A stretch of 64,000 nucleotides of DNA from Crocinitomicaceae bacterium (lineage in GTDB: Bacteria; Bacteroidota; Bacteroidia; Flavobacteriales_D; Crocinitomicaceae): contig JAGOBK010000005.1 of the NCBI GenBank assembly GCA_017983465.1, positions 1 to 64,000 on the forward strand, read 5' to 3'. Below the pieces are notes generated by a model. The model made no database searches and was not told the origin of the DNA. It saw only the letters and a list, made by a program, of their open reading frames with translations. The translations under genes and the position numbers were made by a program. Each line of letters opens with the position of its first letter. Within the stretch, counting starts at the first letter, position 1. Positions 1 through 7,593 of the stretch are shown here, piece by piece.

Positions 1-759
1 TTTGCCATTTCCTCGTGGATGGGACCATTGTTCTTTGAAAACCTAAGCATCGATGCGCTTCATATTATTGAACGCATTGGATGGTGGGGACACATTTTGA
101 TGGTTTTTGCATTTTTGAACTACCTACCTTATTCCAAACATTTTCACATTTTGTTGGCATTTCCGAACACGTTTTACTCAAACCTTGAGCAAAAAGGAAA
201 GTTCACCAATATGGAATCAGTTACCAATGAAGTGAAGTTAATGTTGGATCCAAACGCAGATCCATATGCAGCACCGGCGAATCCAGAAGAAGCGCCGAAG
301 CGTTTTGGAGCGAAGGACGTCACTGATTTGACTTGGAAAAATTTACTTGATGCCTATACGTGTACAGAATGTGGACGTTGTTCGTCATCTTGTCCAGCAA
401 ATGTTACTGGTAAACTTTTATCACCACGAAAAATCATGATGGACACTAGAGACCGTTTGGTGGAAGTGGGAGAAAATTACCGCAAACATGGTAAAGGATA
501 CGATGATGGTAAAAGTCTGATTGGCGATTACATTACCGAAGAAGAAATTTGGGCATGTACGAGTTGTAACGCTTGTGTACAAGAATGTCCGGTGAACATT
601 GATCCATTATCCATTATCGTTGATTTACGTCGCTATTTAGTGATGGAAGAATCCAAAGTGCCAAGTGAGTTGACAGGAATGTTAACGAACATTGAAAACA
701 ACGGTGCACCTTGGCAATTTGCGCAAACGGAACGTTTAAATTGGGCAAATGAAGACTAA
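1..759 (+). CDS. 4Fe-4S dicluster oxidoreductase subunit (HdrD/GlpC-like), 5' partial
   Basis: The frame is open to the first base of the window, so the N-terminus lies outside; an ATG at 19 is probably internal. Near the visible start is a membrane-associated stretch (IGWWGHILMVFAFLNYL), then two classic 4Fe-4S motifs, CTECGRCSSSCPAN and CTSCNACVQECPVNIDP. Proteins of this build carry a membrane domain followed by a ferredoxin-type dicluster and pass electrons between a membrane carrier and a partner subunit. The partner, a CCG-domain protein, lies two genes downstream at 1193. The last 11 bases overlap the next gene, so the genes are probably co-transcribed. The electron donor and acceptor cannot be told from the sequence. 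Confidence 0.85.
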   Translation, partial: FAISSWMGPLFFENLSIDALHIIERIGWWGHILMVFAFLNYLPYSKHFHILLAFPNTFYSNLEQKGKFTNMESVTNEVKLMLDPNADPYAAPANPEEAPKRFGAKDVTDLTWKNLLDAYTCTECGRCSSSCPANVTGKLLSPRKIMMDTRDRLVEVGENYRKHGKGYDDGKSLIGDYITEEEIWACTSCNACVQECPVNIDPLSIIVDLRRYLVMEESKVPSELTGMLTNIENNGAPWQFAQTERLNWANED

Positions 760-1183
760 TCCAAGTGAAGGTAATTTGATCGATTTAATGGAGGATGGAA
801 AATACTTGTCCCCCATCTTACCTGAACACATTAAAAACTATTTAATCGATATAGACGGTACTATTTGTGAGGATATTCCGAATGAAGAACCTGAAAGAAT
901 GGAACATGCTGTTCTCTTTCCAGACGCTTTAGAAACGGTGAATGAATGGTACGATCAGGGTCACATAATCACTTTTTTTACTTCTAGACTAGAAGAACAT
1001 AGAGAAATTACAGAGAATTGGTTAAATAAGCATGGATTTAAGTTTCATGGAATGATGATGGGGAAACCCCGAGGTGGAAATTACCATTGGATTGATAATC
1101 ACATCGTTCGTGCAACGAGATATGAAGGAAAATTCACACATCTGATTGATAAGAATGTGAATATTCAAGTTTTTGAGAAATAA
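749..1183 (+). CDS. Small HAD-superfamily-like phosphatase domain protein
   Basis: 144 aa. Residues 33-42 contain the HAD motif I signature (LIDIDGTICE, two Asp separated by one residue). A Thr/Ser pair (FFTSR, about residue 78) fits motif II, and WIDNH near residue 115 is a plausible late acidic motif. This suggests a small magnesium-dependent phosphatase fold; the substrate is unknown. Homologues are sometimes labelled phosphoheptose isomerase, which I see no reason to adopt. The gene overlaps the preceding Fe-S gene by 11 nt and sits 9 nt before the CCG subunit, so it is placed inside the oxidoreductase operon. Confidence 0.7.
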   Translation: MKTNPSEGNLIDLMEDGKYLSPILPEHIKNYLIDIDGTICEDIPNEEPERMEHAVLFPDALETVNEWYDQGHIITFFTSRLEEHREITENWLNKHGFKFHGMMMGKPRGGNYHWIDNHIVRATRYEGKFTHLIDKNVNIQVFEK

Positions 1184-1192
1184 ATACTGACT

Positions 1193-1975
1193 ATGAGAGT
1201 TCCTACAATGGCCGAGAAAATGGCAAATGGCGAATCACCTGATATTTTATTTTGGGTTGGTTGTGCTGGTAGTTTTGATGATCGCGCTAAAAAAATCACC
1301 AAGGCTATTGTGAAAATCTTGAACAAATGTCAAGTTAATTTCGCTGTTCTTGGAACGGAAGAAAGCTGTTCTGGAGATCCAGCCAAACGCGCAGGAAACG
1401 AGTTTACGTTTCAAATGCAGGCGATGATGAATATTGAAGTTTTGAACGCATACGAAGTAAAAAAAATAGTGACGGCTTGTCCGCATTGTTTCAATACACT
1501 CAAAAACGAATACCCAGAACTTGGTGGAAACTATGAAGTAATTCACCATACCCAATTGATTCAAGATTTGATCAACACCGGGAAACTTGCTTTAGAAGGC
1601 GGAGAAACGTTCAAAGGAAAGAAAATTACCTTCCACGATCCATGTTATTTGGGACGCGCGAACGATGTATACGAAGCACCGCGTTCATTGATTGAAAAAT
1701 TAGATGCTGAATTAGTGGAAATGAAACGTTGCAAAACCAAAGGACTCTGTTGTGGAGCTGGAGGAGCGCAAATGTTCAAAGAAGCAGAGAAAGGCAATAA
1801 AGAAATCAACGTAGAGCGTACAGAGGATGCGTTAGAGACACAAGCAGAGATTATCGCTACTGGTTGTCCGTTTTGTAATACGATGATGACAGACGGCGTT
1901 AAAAACTTCGAAAAAGAAGGCGCTGTGAAAGTGATGGATGTAGCCGAATTAATTGCACATGCAGCAGACTTATAA
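1193..1975 (+). CDS. CCG-domain (Fe-S)-binding protein, HdrB/HdrD-like
   Basis: 260 aa with two cysteine-rich CCG-type modules. The first has CSGDPAKRAGNEF and CPHCFNTLKNEYPELGG; the second has HDPCYLGRANDVYE, CCGAGGAQMF and CPFCNTMM. In heterodisulfide reductase and related oxidoreductases such modules hold a non-cubane 4Fe-4S cluster and form the catalytic half that receives electrons from the dicluster subunit, here encoded at 1-759. In many Bacteroidota these two genes stand beside the small conserved protein that follows here. The substrate is unknown. The 3' end overlaps the next gene by 17 nt. Confidence 0.85.
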   Translation: MRVPTMAEKMANGESPDILFWVGCAGSFDDRAKKITKAIVKILNKCQVNFAVLGTEESCSGDPAKRAGNEFTFQMQAMMNIEVLNAYEVKKIVTACPHCFNTLKNEYPELGGNYEVIHHTQLIQDLINTGKLALEGGETFKGKKITFHDPCYLGRANDVYEAPRSLIEKLDAELVEMKRCKTKGLCCGAGGAQMFKEAEKGNKEINVERTEDALETQAEIIATGCPFCNTMMTDGVKNFEKEGAVKVMDVAELIAHAADL

Positions 1976-2381
1976 TATTCCTTCTCACTTCCCCATGGAT
2001 GCTCGTTTATGGGTATTTGTTGGAGACAGAAAAATGTCGGATACAGAAATTTCCTGGTTGAACGAATCTTTAACACAGTTTGTATCTTCTTGGCAAACAC
2101 ATGGAAAATCACTCGATGCAGTGGGATTCGTTTTACATGAAACAGCGCTAGTTATCGTTGCTAATGAAAATGCTGTGAAAGCTTCCGGTTGTTCGATGGA
2201 TAAAATCAATCACTTCGTCAAAGACGCAGGCGGCCAATTATCCATGGATTTTTTCAATCGCATGAATGTACTTAAACCGAATTCGAACGGAGACTATGAA
2301 CTCGCTCGATATGAGATGGGTGCTGAGAACATGATTCATTCTGCTATGCAGGTATGGAAAAACCTCTCTGAATTATATTAG
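1959..2381 (+). CDS. Conserved Bacteroidota protein (often misannotated ABC transporter ATPase)
   Basis: About 140 aa counted from the ATG at 1959; an in-frame TTG lies 6 nt upstream. There is no Walker A or signature motif, so the database name ABC transporter ATPase is misleading. Recognisable family features are the opening PMDARLWVFVGDRKM, the central FVSSWQTHGKSLDA and the conserved ASGCSMD. The family is regularly found directly after the CCG-domain oxidoreductase in Bacteroidota, and here the two overlap by 17 nt. Function is unknown; a role linked to the Fe-S enzyme is inference from position only. A bidirectional terminator follows. Confidence 0.75.
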   Translation: MQQTYNIPSHFPMDARLWVFVGDRKMSDTEISWLNESLTQFVSSWQTHGKSLDAVGFVLHETALVIVANENAVKASGCSMDKINHFVKDAGGQLSMDFFNRMNVLKPNSNGDYELARYEMGAENMIHSAMQVWKNLSELY

Positions 2382-2391
2382 CAAAAAAAAA

Positions 2392-2415
2392 AGAGGCCGA
2401 AGCCTCTAATTTATT
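2392..2415. terminator. Bidirectional rho-independent terminator
   Basis: Perfect 6-bp stem AGAGGC/GCCTCT (2392-2397 and 2402-2407) with loop CGAA. An A-run lies on the left and a T-rich run on the right, so it can serve the plus-strand operon ending at 2381 and the minus-strand gene ending at 2411. Confidence 0.85.
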
Positions 2416-2710
2416 TTTCTTTTTTCACTTCTACTTTAATGGAGTAGCTGGAAACAATTCCTACCGTTAAACCAGTAATAAGTACATCACTAAATTTATA
2501 CTTTGTGACTACTTGACAATTTACATTACTGGGAGTATTCACATGAGTTCTTCCAACTGGTACCAATCCCCAAAACACCCAAAATTGTTTCCCTTTATCA
2601 AAGGTCACTTCTTTTCCCGGGGTTTCCAGATATGCTCCAACAGGCGTTTTAGTCATCATGCATGAAGTTAATGCCGCTAAAACAAATAAGCTTAAAAAAA
2701 CCTTTTTCAT
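2411..2710 (-). CDS. Bor-like small lipoprotein
   Basis: 99 aa from the ATG at 2710. A start at 2725 is possible but would overlap the upstream gene; MKKVFLSLFVLAALTSC from 2710 gives a clean lipoprotein signal with its lipobox Cys. The mature part has the pattern of the phage lambda Bor/Iss family: FWVFWGLVPVGR, a conserved Cys (NVNCQVV) and a hydrophobic C-terminal stretch (DVLITGLTVGIVSSYSI). Bor proteins are outer-membrane lipoproteins, some linked to serum resistance; nothing here shows that role. It begins 1 nt after the upstream lipoprotein gene, so the two form an operon. Confidence 0.6.
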   Translation of the reverse strand: MKKVFLSLFVLAALTSCMMTKTPVGAYLETPGKEVTFDKGKQFWVFWGLVPVGRTHVNTPSNVNCQVVTKYKFSDVLITGLTVGIVSSYSIKVEVKKEK

Positions 2711-2711
2711 A

Positions 2712-3143
2712 TTATTGAATTTCAAATGTATTGCAAGTTCCCGCTGTAACTAATACATTCTCAGTTGCTAAAGATGTACCATCCTGATCTTTATATTCCA
2801 AAGTGACTATTTTTGAAGATAAATTACCCATATCAATAGTAGCACTTACATTTCCGGTTTGATCACAAGAAGGAGTGCCAGTCCAATAGTTCGTTGTTAA
2901 AAAAGAACCTGCAAGACTTCCATCAATGTATATACTGATACCTGAAATCCCAGCTTGTTGTAGCAGCAGACTTGTTGAATTACTTTGCCAAATAATCAAC
3001 TTTTCAGAATAAGTACATGAACCATCGTTGGTTTTCGCTTTTTCTGAGTAATTTGTCGCATCGATATCGGTACAACCTGGTTTTGAACAGCTAGACAAGC
3101 CAATCCCTGCCAAAACTGTAATAATTAATAGGTTTTTTTTCAT
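2712..3143 (-). CDS. Lipoprotein with a Cys/Asp-rich CTDxxATNY motif
   Basis: 143 aa. A lipoprotein signal (MKKNLLIITVLAGIGLSSC) is followed by GCTDIDATNYSEKAKTNDGS, a calcium-binding-like motif common in secreted Bacteroidota proteins. The remainder looks like a small beta-rich domain with two further Cys that could pair. Probably anchored in the outer membrane. Function is not recognised. First gene of a two-gene unit with the Bor-like lipoprotein. Confidence 0.6.
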   Translation of the reverse strand: MKKNLLIITVLAGIGLSSCSKPGCTDIDATNYSEKAKTNDGSCTYSEKLIIWQSNSTSLLLQQAGISGISIYIDGSLAGSFLTTNYWTGTPSCDQTGNVSATIDMGNLSSKIVTLEYKDQDGTSLATENVLVTAGTCNTFEIQ

Positions 3144-3160
3144 ATTAAATAAATTTTATC

Positions 3161-3168
3161 CAAAAATA
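3161..3168 (-). promoter_or_regulatory. -7 box for the lipoprotein operon
   Basis: TATTTTTG on the minus strand matches the Bacteroidetes TAnnTTTG consensus, 17 nt before the ATG at 3143. No TTG -33 element at the usual 17-23 nt spacing. Confidence 0.5.
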
Positions 3169-3213
3169 ACTATTGAAAAACCACTTGTTAGTGGCTGGTA
3201 ATTGCTAAAATGT

Positions 3214-3221
3214 TACTTTTG
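3214..3221 (+). promoter_or_regulatory. -7 box for the XRE regulator
   Basis: TACTTTTG matches TAnnTTTG and lies 27 nt before the ATG at 3249. It is divergent from the lipoprotein promoter about 45 bp away. Confidence 0.5.
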
Positions 3222-3248
3222 ATTCATAATTAATTCTTTTCAAGAAGT

Positions 3249-3614
3249 ATGGACTTAAAAATCGGAAATCGCATTCGCAAAGTGAGAGAAATCAAAGGCT
3301 ATAGTCAAGAAAACCTTGCTTCAGAATTAGGAATGTCCATAACTGGATATGGAAAAATCGAACGAGATGAAGTGAGCATCAATATGGATCGACTTCAACA
3401 AATTTCTAAAGTTTTAGAAGTCGGTGTTGAAACCATTATTGGCTTCGATGAAAACGTTGCTTTCAATAACTTTAATAGTAAAATTGAACAGCAAATTGGC
3501 CGCTATGACATGCCAATAGAAATGAAAAAGTTGTACGAGGAGAACATTAAACTTTTAAAGGATAAAATTGTGTTTTTGGAAGAAGAAATCAATCGTTTAA
3601 AAAGTAAAAAATAA
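3249..3614 (+). CDS. XRE-family helix-turn-helix regulator with coiled-coil tail
   Basis: 121 aa. Residues 5-62 form an HTH_3 domain (IGNRIRKVREIKGYSQENLA, then MSITGYGKIERDEVSI). Residues 88-121 are rich in Glu, Lys and Leu (KKLYEENIKLLKDKIVFLEE) and likely form a coiled coil for dimerisation. The HTH is of the Cro/CI type. Targets are unknown; the divergent lipoprotein operon starting at 3143 is the obvious candidate by position. Confidence 0.85.
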   Translation: MDLKIGNRIRKVREIKGYSQENLASELGMSITGYGKIERDEVSINMDRLQQISKVLEVGVETIIGFDENVAFNNFNSKIEQQIGRYDMPIEMKKLYEENIKLLKDKIVFLEEEINRLKSKK

Positions 3615-3633
3615 TATTTCCTTCGATCTAGCA

Positions 3634-4506
3634 CTAATACGAACTTGTCGCACCACCAATTTGTTCGATGGGATGCCAAGTTGTTTTAATCTCCTGAAAA
3701 CTTGATATAAAACTTATTCCTTGAGCGGTATCTTGCGTCCAATCGTCATTTTTTACGCTTACGCGTTTTAAGTTGTCTATCGCAGAGAGCTGGGTGCTTT
3801 TCTCCATTTCTTTATCCACATTAGACAAGAAAATCGCATTGACATCCATGTGTTCTGCAAGGGTTGGAAGCATCTCTTCAGCTGATCCTGTGAGGATATT
3901 TACAACTCCGGCCGGTACATCTGACGTTTCCAATACTTCTGCAAAGGTAATGGCGCAAAGCGGCAACTGCTCCGAAGCAATTAAAACCGCGCTATTTCCA
4001 CCTGCAATGACTGGCATCAATTGAGAAACCAATCCGATCAATCCGGTGTGTTGCTCTGCTAAAATTCCAACTACTCCTGTCGGTTCAGCTACTGAAAAAT
4101 TAAAATGTGATGAATTGACAGGATTTACCGAACTTAAGATCTGTTGGTATTTATCGCACCATCCCGCATAATAAACGATTCGATCAACGCAAATTTCGAT
4201 TTCTTTTTTTGCTGATTCAAGTTCTTGTCCCTGCTGTGCTAGTTCTTCTATGAATTGAGCTTTTCGTCCGTCTAACATTTCCGCTATGCGGTAGAGGATT
4301 TGACCTCGATTAAACGCACTACGTTCAGACCATGATCCAAATGCTTTACGAGCAGCTTGCACAGCATTACGGATGTCCTTTTTCGATGACTGACAGACAT
4401 TGGCAATTGGATTTCCGTTTGCGTCCTTTACAAGATAGTATCGTCCGGATTCCGTTCTTGGAAATTGTCCGCCGATGTAGATTTTGTAGGTTTTTAGTAT
4501 GTTCAT
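3634..4506 (-). CDS. Short ALDH-family protein without the catalytic region (ALDH16 second-domain-like)
   Basis: 290 aa against about 480 for a normal aldehyde dehydrogenase. The N-terminal NAD-binding part is recognisable (YKIYIGGQFPRTESGRYY, AVQAARKAFGSWSE, VPAGVVNILTG), but the usual PWNFP is replaced by AEQHTGLIG and the polypeptide ends before the catalytic Glu and Cys region. It is intact, with no frameshift. The active ALDH at 4635-6080 plus this protein total 771 aa, close to ALDH16 enzymes, which join an ALDH to a degenerate ALDH domain. I infer a split ALDH16 whose second subunit is structural. It is separated from its partner by a 127-bp octamer array. Confidence 0.7.
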   Translation of the reverse strand: MNILKTYKIYIGGQFPRTESGRYYLVKDANGNPIANVCQSSKKDIRNAVQAARKAFGSWSERSAFNRGQILYRIAEMLDGRKAQFIEELAQQGQELESAKKEIEICVDRIVYYAGWCDKYQQILSSVNPVNSSHFNFSVAEPTGVVGILAEQHTGLIGLVSQLMPVIAGGNSAVLIASEQLPLCAITFAEVLETSDVPAGVVNILTGSAEEMLPTLAEHMDVNAIFLSNVDKEMEKSTQLSAIDNLKRVSVKNDDWTQDTAQGISFISSFQEIKTTWHPIEQIGGATSSY

Positions 4507-4507
4507 T

Positions 4508-4634
4508 TTAATGGGCTAATGTGCTAATTGGCTAATGTGCTAATGTGCTAGTGATCTAATGTGCTAGTTATCTAATGTGCTAGTTATCTAATTTGCTAGT
4601 TATCTAATGGGCTAATTTGCTAATGGGCTTATAG
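4508..4634. repeat. Octamer-phased array A1, no palindrome
   Basis: About 16 consecutive 8-bp units in perfect phase on the plus strand: CTAATGTG, CTAATTGG, CTAGTGAT, CTAGTTAT, CTAATTTG, CTAATGGG and so on. It fills the whole space between the two ALDH genes, starting 1 nt beyond the start codon of the gene at 4506 and running to the stop codon of the gene at 4635. It lacks the GC-rich palindrome found in most arrays of the last 12 kb. Confidence 0.9.
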
Positions 4635-6080
4635 TTATTTTAAATAAGCTTCGAGGCCGTGGAGTCCGCCTTCGCGGCCAAAGCCACTTTCTTTGTAACC
4701 ACCGAAGGGTGATGCGGGATCGAATTTATTGTATGTATTGGCCCAAATGACTCCAGCACGAAGTTTTGATGTTAAATTAAAAATGCGTGAACCTTTATCT
4801 GTCCATACACCTGCTGCGAGTCCGTATGGTGAATTGTTCGCTTTTTGAATCACTTCATCAATTGTTCGGAACGTTTGAACAGTTAATACAGGGCCAAAAA
4901 TTTCTTCTTGTGAAATGACACTTGATTGAGCGACATTGGTGAATATCGTAGGACGACAATAAAATCCTTTCGAAGGTATTTCACACGCCACTTGAAACAT
5001 GTCTGCGCCTTCGTTTTTTCCTATTTGAATGTATTTCTCAATGGTACTTAATTGCTCCTGTGAGTTTATTGCACCAATATCCGTATTCTTATCTAGTGGA
5101 TTACCTACGTACAAACTTTGCATGCGTTGTTTCAACTTTCGCACTAGTTCGTCTGAAATAGACTCTTGTACATACAATCTTGATCCAGCACAGCAAACGT
5201 GTCCCTGATTGAAGAAAATTCCATTCACAATTCCTTCTACTGCCTGATCGATTGGTGCATCCTCTAGTACGATATTTGCCGATTTCCCGCCAAGTTCTAA
5301 GCTGACTCTTTTAGTTGTTCCTGCTACCGCTTTTTGAATCAATTTACCAACTGCCGTAGAGCCTGTAAACGCAATTTTATCGATATCTGGGTGATTCACA
5401 ATTGCTGCTCCTGTATCTCCGTGTCCAGTAACGATATTCACGACACCGGCTGGCAATCCAGATTCTTCAATGATTTCTGCTAGTTTCAACGCTGTAAGTG
5501 AGGTCGTTTCTGCAGGTTTTAATACCACAGTATTTCCTGCCGCAAGAGCCGGAGCAATTTTCCAAGCTGCCATTAAAAGAGGGAAATTCCATGGAATGAT
5601 TTGTCCAGCTACACCTAGCGATTCTACCGCTCGATGAGGGAAGGCATCTTGTAATTTATCAGCCCATCCGGCATAATAGAAAAAGTGATTACACGCAAGC
5701 GGCACATCAATGTCACGAGATTCACGGATGGGCTTTCCACCGTCCAATGTTTCAATTACCGCAAATTCCCTTGCTCGTTCTTGCATGAGTCGAGCGATGC
5801 GAAAGATGTATTTAGCACGTTCCGACGCTTTCATTTTGGACCACACATCCACGTACGCTTTTCGGGCTGCTTTCACAGCAAGATCCACATCTGACTCGGA
5901 AGCCCAAGCAATGTCAGCAAGTTTCTCTTCATTGGCAGGATTCATACTGGCAAAATAGCGTCCTGATGATGGTTTTACCCATTTTCCATCAATGAAAAGA
6001 TCATATTTATCTTTTAGTTGGATATGTGAGGTTCCTTCTAATGAAGGCGCATATTCCCATTTATTGTTTGAATCTGTCAT
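4635..6080 (-). CDS. Aldehyde dehydrogenase (NAD(P)+), catalytic
   Basis: 481 aa, full ALDH length. PWNFP (163-167), LELGGKSANIV with general-base Glu262, and NQGHVCCAGS with nucleophile Cys296 (first Cys of the pair) are all present, so it should be active in oxidising an aldehyde to an acid. It begins 2 nt after deoC, which releases acetaldehyde and glyceraldehyde 3-phosphate from deoxyribose 5-phosphate; oxidation of the acetaldehyde is a sensible but unproven role. The following gene encodes a degenerate ALDH domain, as in two-domain ALDH16. Its TAA stop falls in the edge of octamer array A1. Confidence 0.85.
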   Translation of the reverse strand: MTDSNNKWEYAPSLEGTSHIQLKDKYDLFIDGKWVKPSSGRYFASMNPANEEKLADIAWASESDVDLAVKAARKAYVDVWSKMKASERAKYIFRIARLMQERAREFAVIETLDGGKPIRESRDIDVPLACNHFFYYAGWADKLQDAFPHRAVESLGVAGQIIPWNFPLLMAAWKIAPALAAGNTVVLKPAETTSLTALKLAEIIEESGLPAGVVNIVTGHGDTGAAIVNHPDIDKIAFTGSTAVGKLIQKAVAGTTKRVSLELGGKSANIVLEDAPIDQAVEGIVNGIFFNQGHVCCAGSRLYVQESISDELVRKLKQRMQSLYVGNPLDKNTDIGAINSQEQLSTIEKYIQIGKNEGADMFQVACEIPSKGFYCRPTIFTNVAQSSVISQEEIFGPVLTVQTFRTIDEVIQKANNSPYGLAAGVWTDKGSRIFNLTSKLRAGVIWANTYNKFDPASPFGGYKESGFGREGGLHGLEAYLK

Positions 6081-6082
6081 AA

Positions 6083-6997
6083 TTAATCGATCGTAAAATA
6101 ATCAGCGGATTGATATTTACCTGTTACTTGTTTCATGTATTGCATCAACACATCATTTGCGAGGCTACTTGCACCGAAGCGAAACCATTCATTGCTTAAC
6201 CATGCTTCACCCAGAATTTCATTGACCATTACTAAATTATGTAGGGCTAACTTTGAAGTGGAAATTCCACCAGCAGGTTTCATCCCAACCATTTTTCCAG
6301 TGCGATCAAAGTGGTCGCGAATAGCCATTAACATTGTATAGGTCACTTGCATCGTTGCAGCAGGTTGAATTTTTCCGGTAGAAGTTTTGATGAAATCTGC
6401 TCCTGCATGTATGGCAATATCACTCGCCCGACGTACTTGATCAAGCGTTGCCAATTCACCGGTTTCCAAAATTACTTTCAGGCGTTTCGTCCCACATATT
6501 TCTTTAATGGCAGCAATTTCATCGAACACAAAGGCATGTTCTCCCGCTAAAAACTTCCCACGTGAGATCACCATGTCGATTTCATCGGCACCAGCATCAA
6601 TGGCAAATTGGGTATCTAATTTTTTTACTTCAAAAGGAGCTTGTCCAGATGGAAAAGCGGTGGAAACTGAAGCGATTTTAATGCTGCTATCTTTCAGTGC
6701 CTCTCTGGCTACTGAAACCATACTTGGGTATACACAAACAGCCGCAACTGTTGGTAATCCTTCGTGAAAATCATGTAAATGCTGTGCTTTATAGCACATT
6801 TGACGCACTTTATTCGGCGTGTCTTTCCCTTCAAGGGTTGTTAAATCAATCATGGAAAGCACCATAGAAAGTCCTTGCATTTTACTTGGACCTTTAATAC
6901 TTCTGGACTGAAATCTAGCCACGCGCTCTTCTACTCCGACTTTATCAATCGTTGGAGAATGTGGAATAGTAGAAAACTTATTGTGTTGAGCTGTCAT
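6083..6997 (-). CDS. deoC: Deoxyribose-phosphate aldolase
   Basis: 304 aa. Catalyses cleavage of 2-deoxyribose 5-phosphate to glyceraldehyde 3-phosphate and acetaldehyde in deoxynucleoside catabolism. Active-site residues are present: Asp141 in GADEIDMVIS, Schiff-base Lys204 in DFIKTSTGKI, and Lys240 in KMVGMKPAGGIS. It is longer than the E. coli type (about 260 aa) because of an N-terminal extension, as in eukaryote-like DeoC. First gene of an operon with the two ALDH genes. Confidence 0.92.
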   Translation of the reverse strand: MTAQHNKFSTIPHSPTIDKVGVEERVARFQSRSIKGPSKMQGLSMVLSMIDLTTLEGKDTPNKVRQMCYKAQHLHDFHEGLPTVAAVCVYPSMVSVAREALKDSSIKIASVSTAFPSGQAPFEVKKLDTQFAIDAGADEIDMVISRGKFLAGEHAFVFDEIAAIKEICGTKRLKVILETGELATLDQVRRASDIAIHAGADFIKTSTGKIQPAATMQVTYTMLMAIRDHFDRTGKMVGMKPAGGISTSKLALHNLVMVNEILGEAWLSNEWFRFGASSLANDVLMQYMKQVTGKYQSADYFTID

Positions 6998-7013
6998 AAT
7001 GAATACTTAGCTC

Positions 7014-7021
7014 AAAAGTAG
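7014..7021 (-). promoter_or_regulatory. -7 box for deoC operon
   Basis: TACTTTTG on the minus strand, 16 nt before the deoC ATG; matches TAnnTTTG. No -33 TTG at 17-23 nt spacing. Confidence 0.5.
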
Positions 7022-7043
7022 AAAAAAAGCGAGATGCTTGTTC

Positions 7044-7388
7044 TTATTCTTCGTCAGATTCGTCCTCTTCCGAATCATCATCGTCAAATGAATCATCGAA
7101 GTCATCCTCTTCCTCCTCTTCTACCTCATCATCTTTGATATCTGCCACCTCATCAAAATCGTCTTCATCGACTTCTGCCACTGGCTTCGCTTTAGGGGCA
7201 ATTTTATTCACCTTCACCAAATAAATGACTTCATCGGTCTCCCAAATGAGTGCATCCAAGGTTTCTCCTGTTGGCGTTTTAATGGTCGTTAAATGATTGA
7301 TGTACCCATCCGGATAATCCCTGAGAATTTGTTTTTTCTGGTCAATGGATAATTTATCGTAACTGATAATAGCTCTTCTCTTCGACAT
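7044..7388 (-). CDS. Conserved hypothetical protein with very acidic tail
   Basis: 114 aa. The first 70 residues look folded (SIDQKKQILRDYPDGYINHL, then LDALIWETDEVIYLVKVNK). From about residue 74 onward nearly every residue is Asp, Glu or Ser. The arrangement resembles short Bacteroidota proteins with disordered acidic tails; function is unknown. Such tails often mimic nucleic acid or bind basic proteins, but this is only a possibility. It is monocistronic with its own promoter. Confidence 0.6.
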   Translation of the reverse strand: MSKRRAIISYDKLSIDQKKQILRDYPDGYINHLTTIKTPTGETLDALIWETDEVIYLVKVNKIAPKAKPVAEVDEDDFDEVADIKDDEVEEEEEDDFDDSFDDDDSEEDESDEE

Positions 7389-7410
7389 AGTTTGATGAAT
7401 AATTATAAGG

Positions 7411-7443
7411 CAAAATTAAATTTTTTGTTTTTCTAAAAATCAA
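7411..7443 (-). promoter_or_regulatory. Promoter with -33 and -7 elements
   Basis: On the minus strand a TTG (7443-7441) lies 22 nt before TAATTTTG (7418-7411), which lies 22 nt before the ATG at 7388. The spacing fits the Bacteroidetes housekeeping consensus. Confidence 0.6.
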
Positions 7444-7561
7444 TCTTGACTAAATTATTAAAAATATTTTTTTGAATTGAAAATGAACTAGATATTAACC
7501 CTCTGTTATTGAATAAACAAGCTATATTTTTGATGCCGAAAAAATAATGAGAACTTGTTCC

Positions 7562-7569
7562 TACATTTG
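7562..7569 (+). promoter_or_regulatory. -7 box for radA
   Basis: TACATTTG matches TAnnTTTG, 24 nt before the radA ATG at 7594. The nearest upstream TTG (7530-7532) is 29 nt away, longer than usual. Confidence 0.5.
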
Positions 7570-7593
7570 CACGCGAATCCTTATCTTTAACTT

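Noticed and set aside
1959..2381. ABC transporter ATPase
   Set aside because: At about 140 aa it lacks Walker A, Walker B and the ABC signature; the database name for this family is not supported.
3634..4506. Pseudogene of an aldehyde dehydrogenase
   Set aside because: The frame is clean and the protein has its own start and stop; the length and placement fit the degenerate second domain of ALDH16 better.
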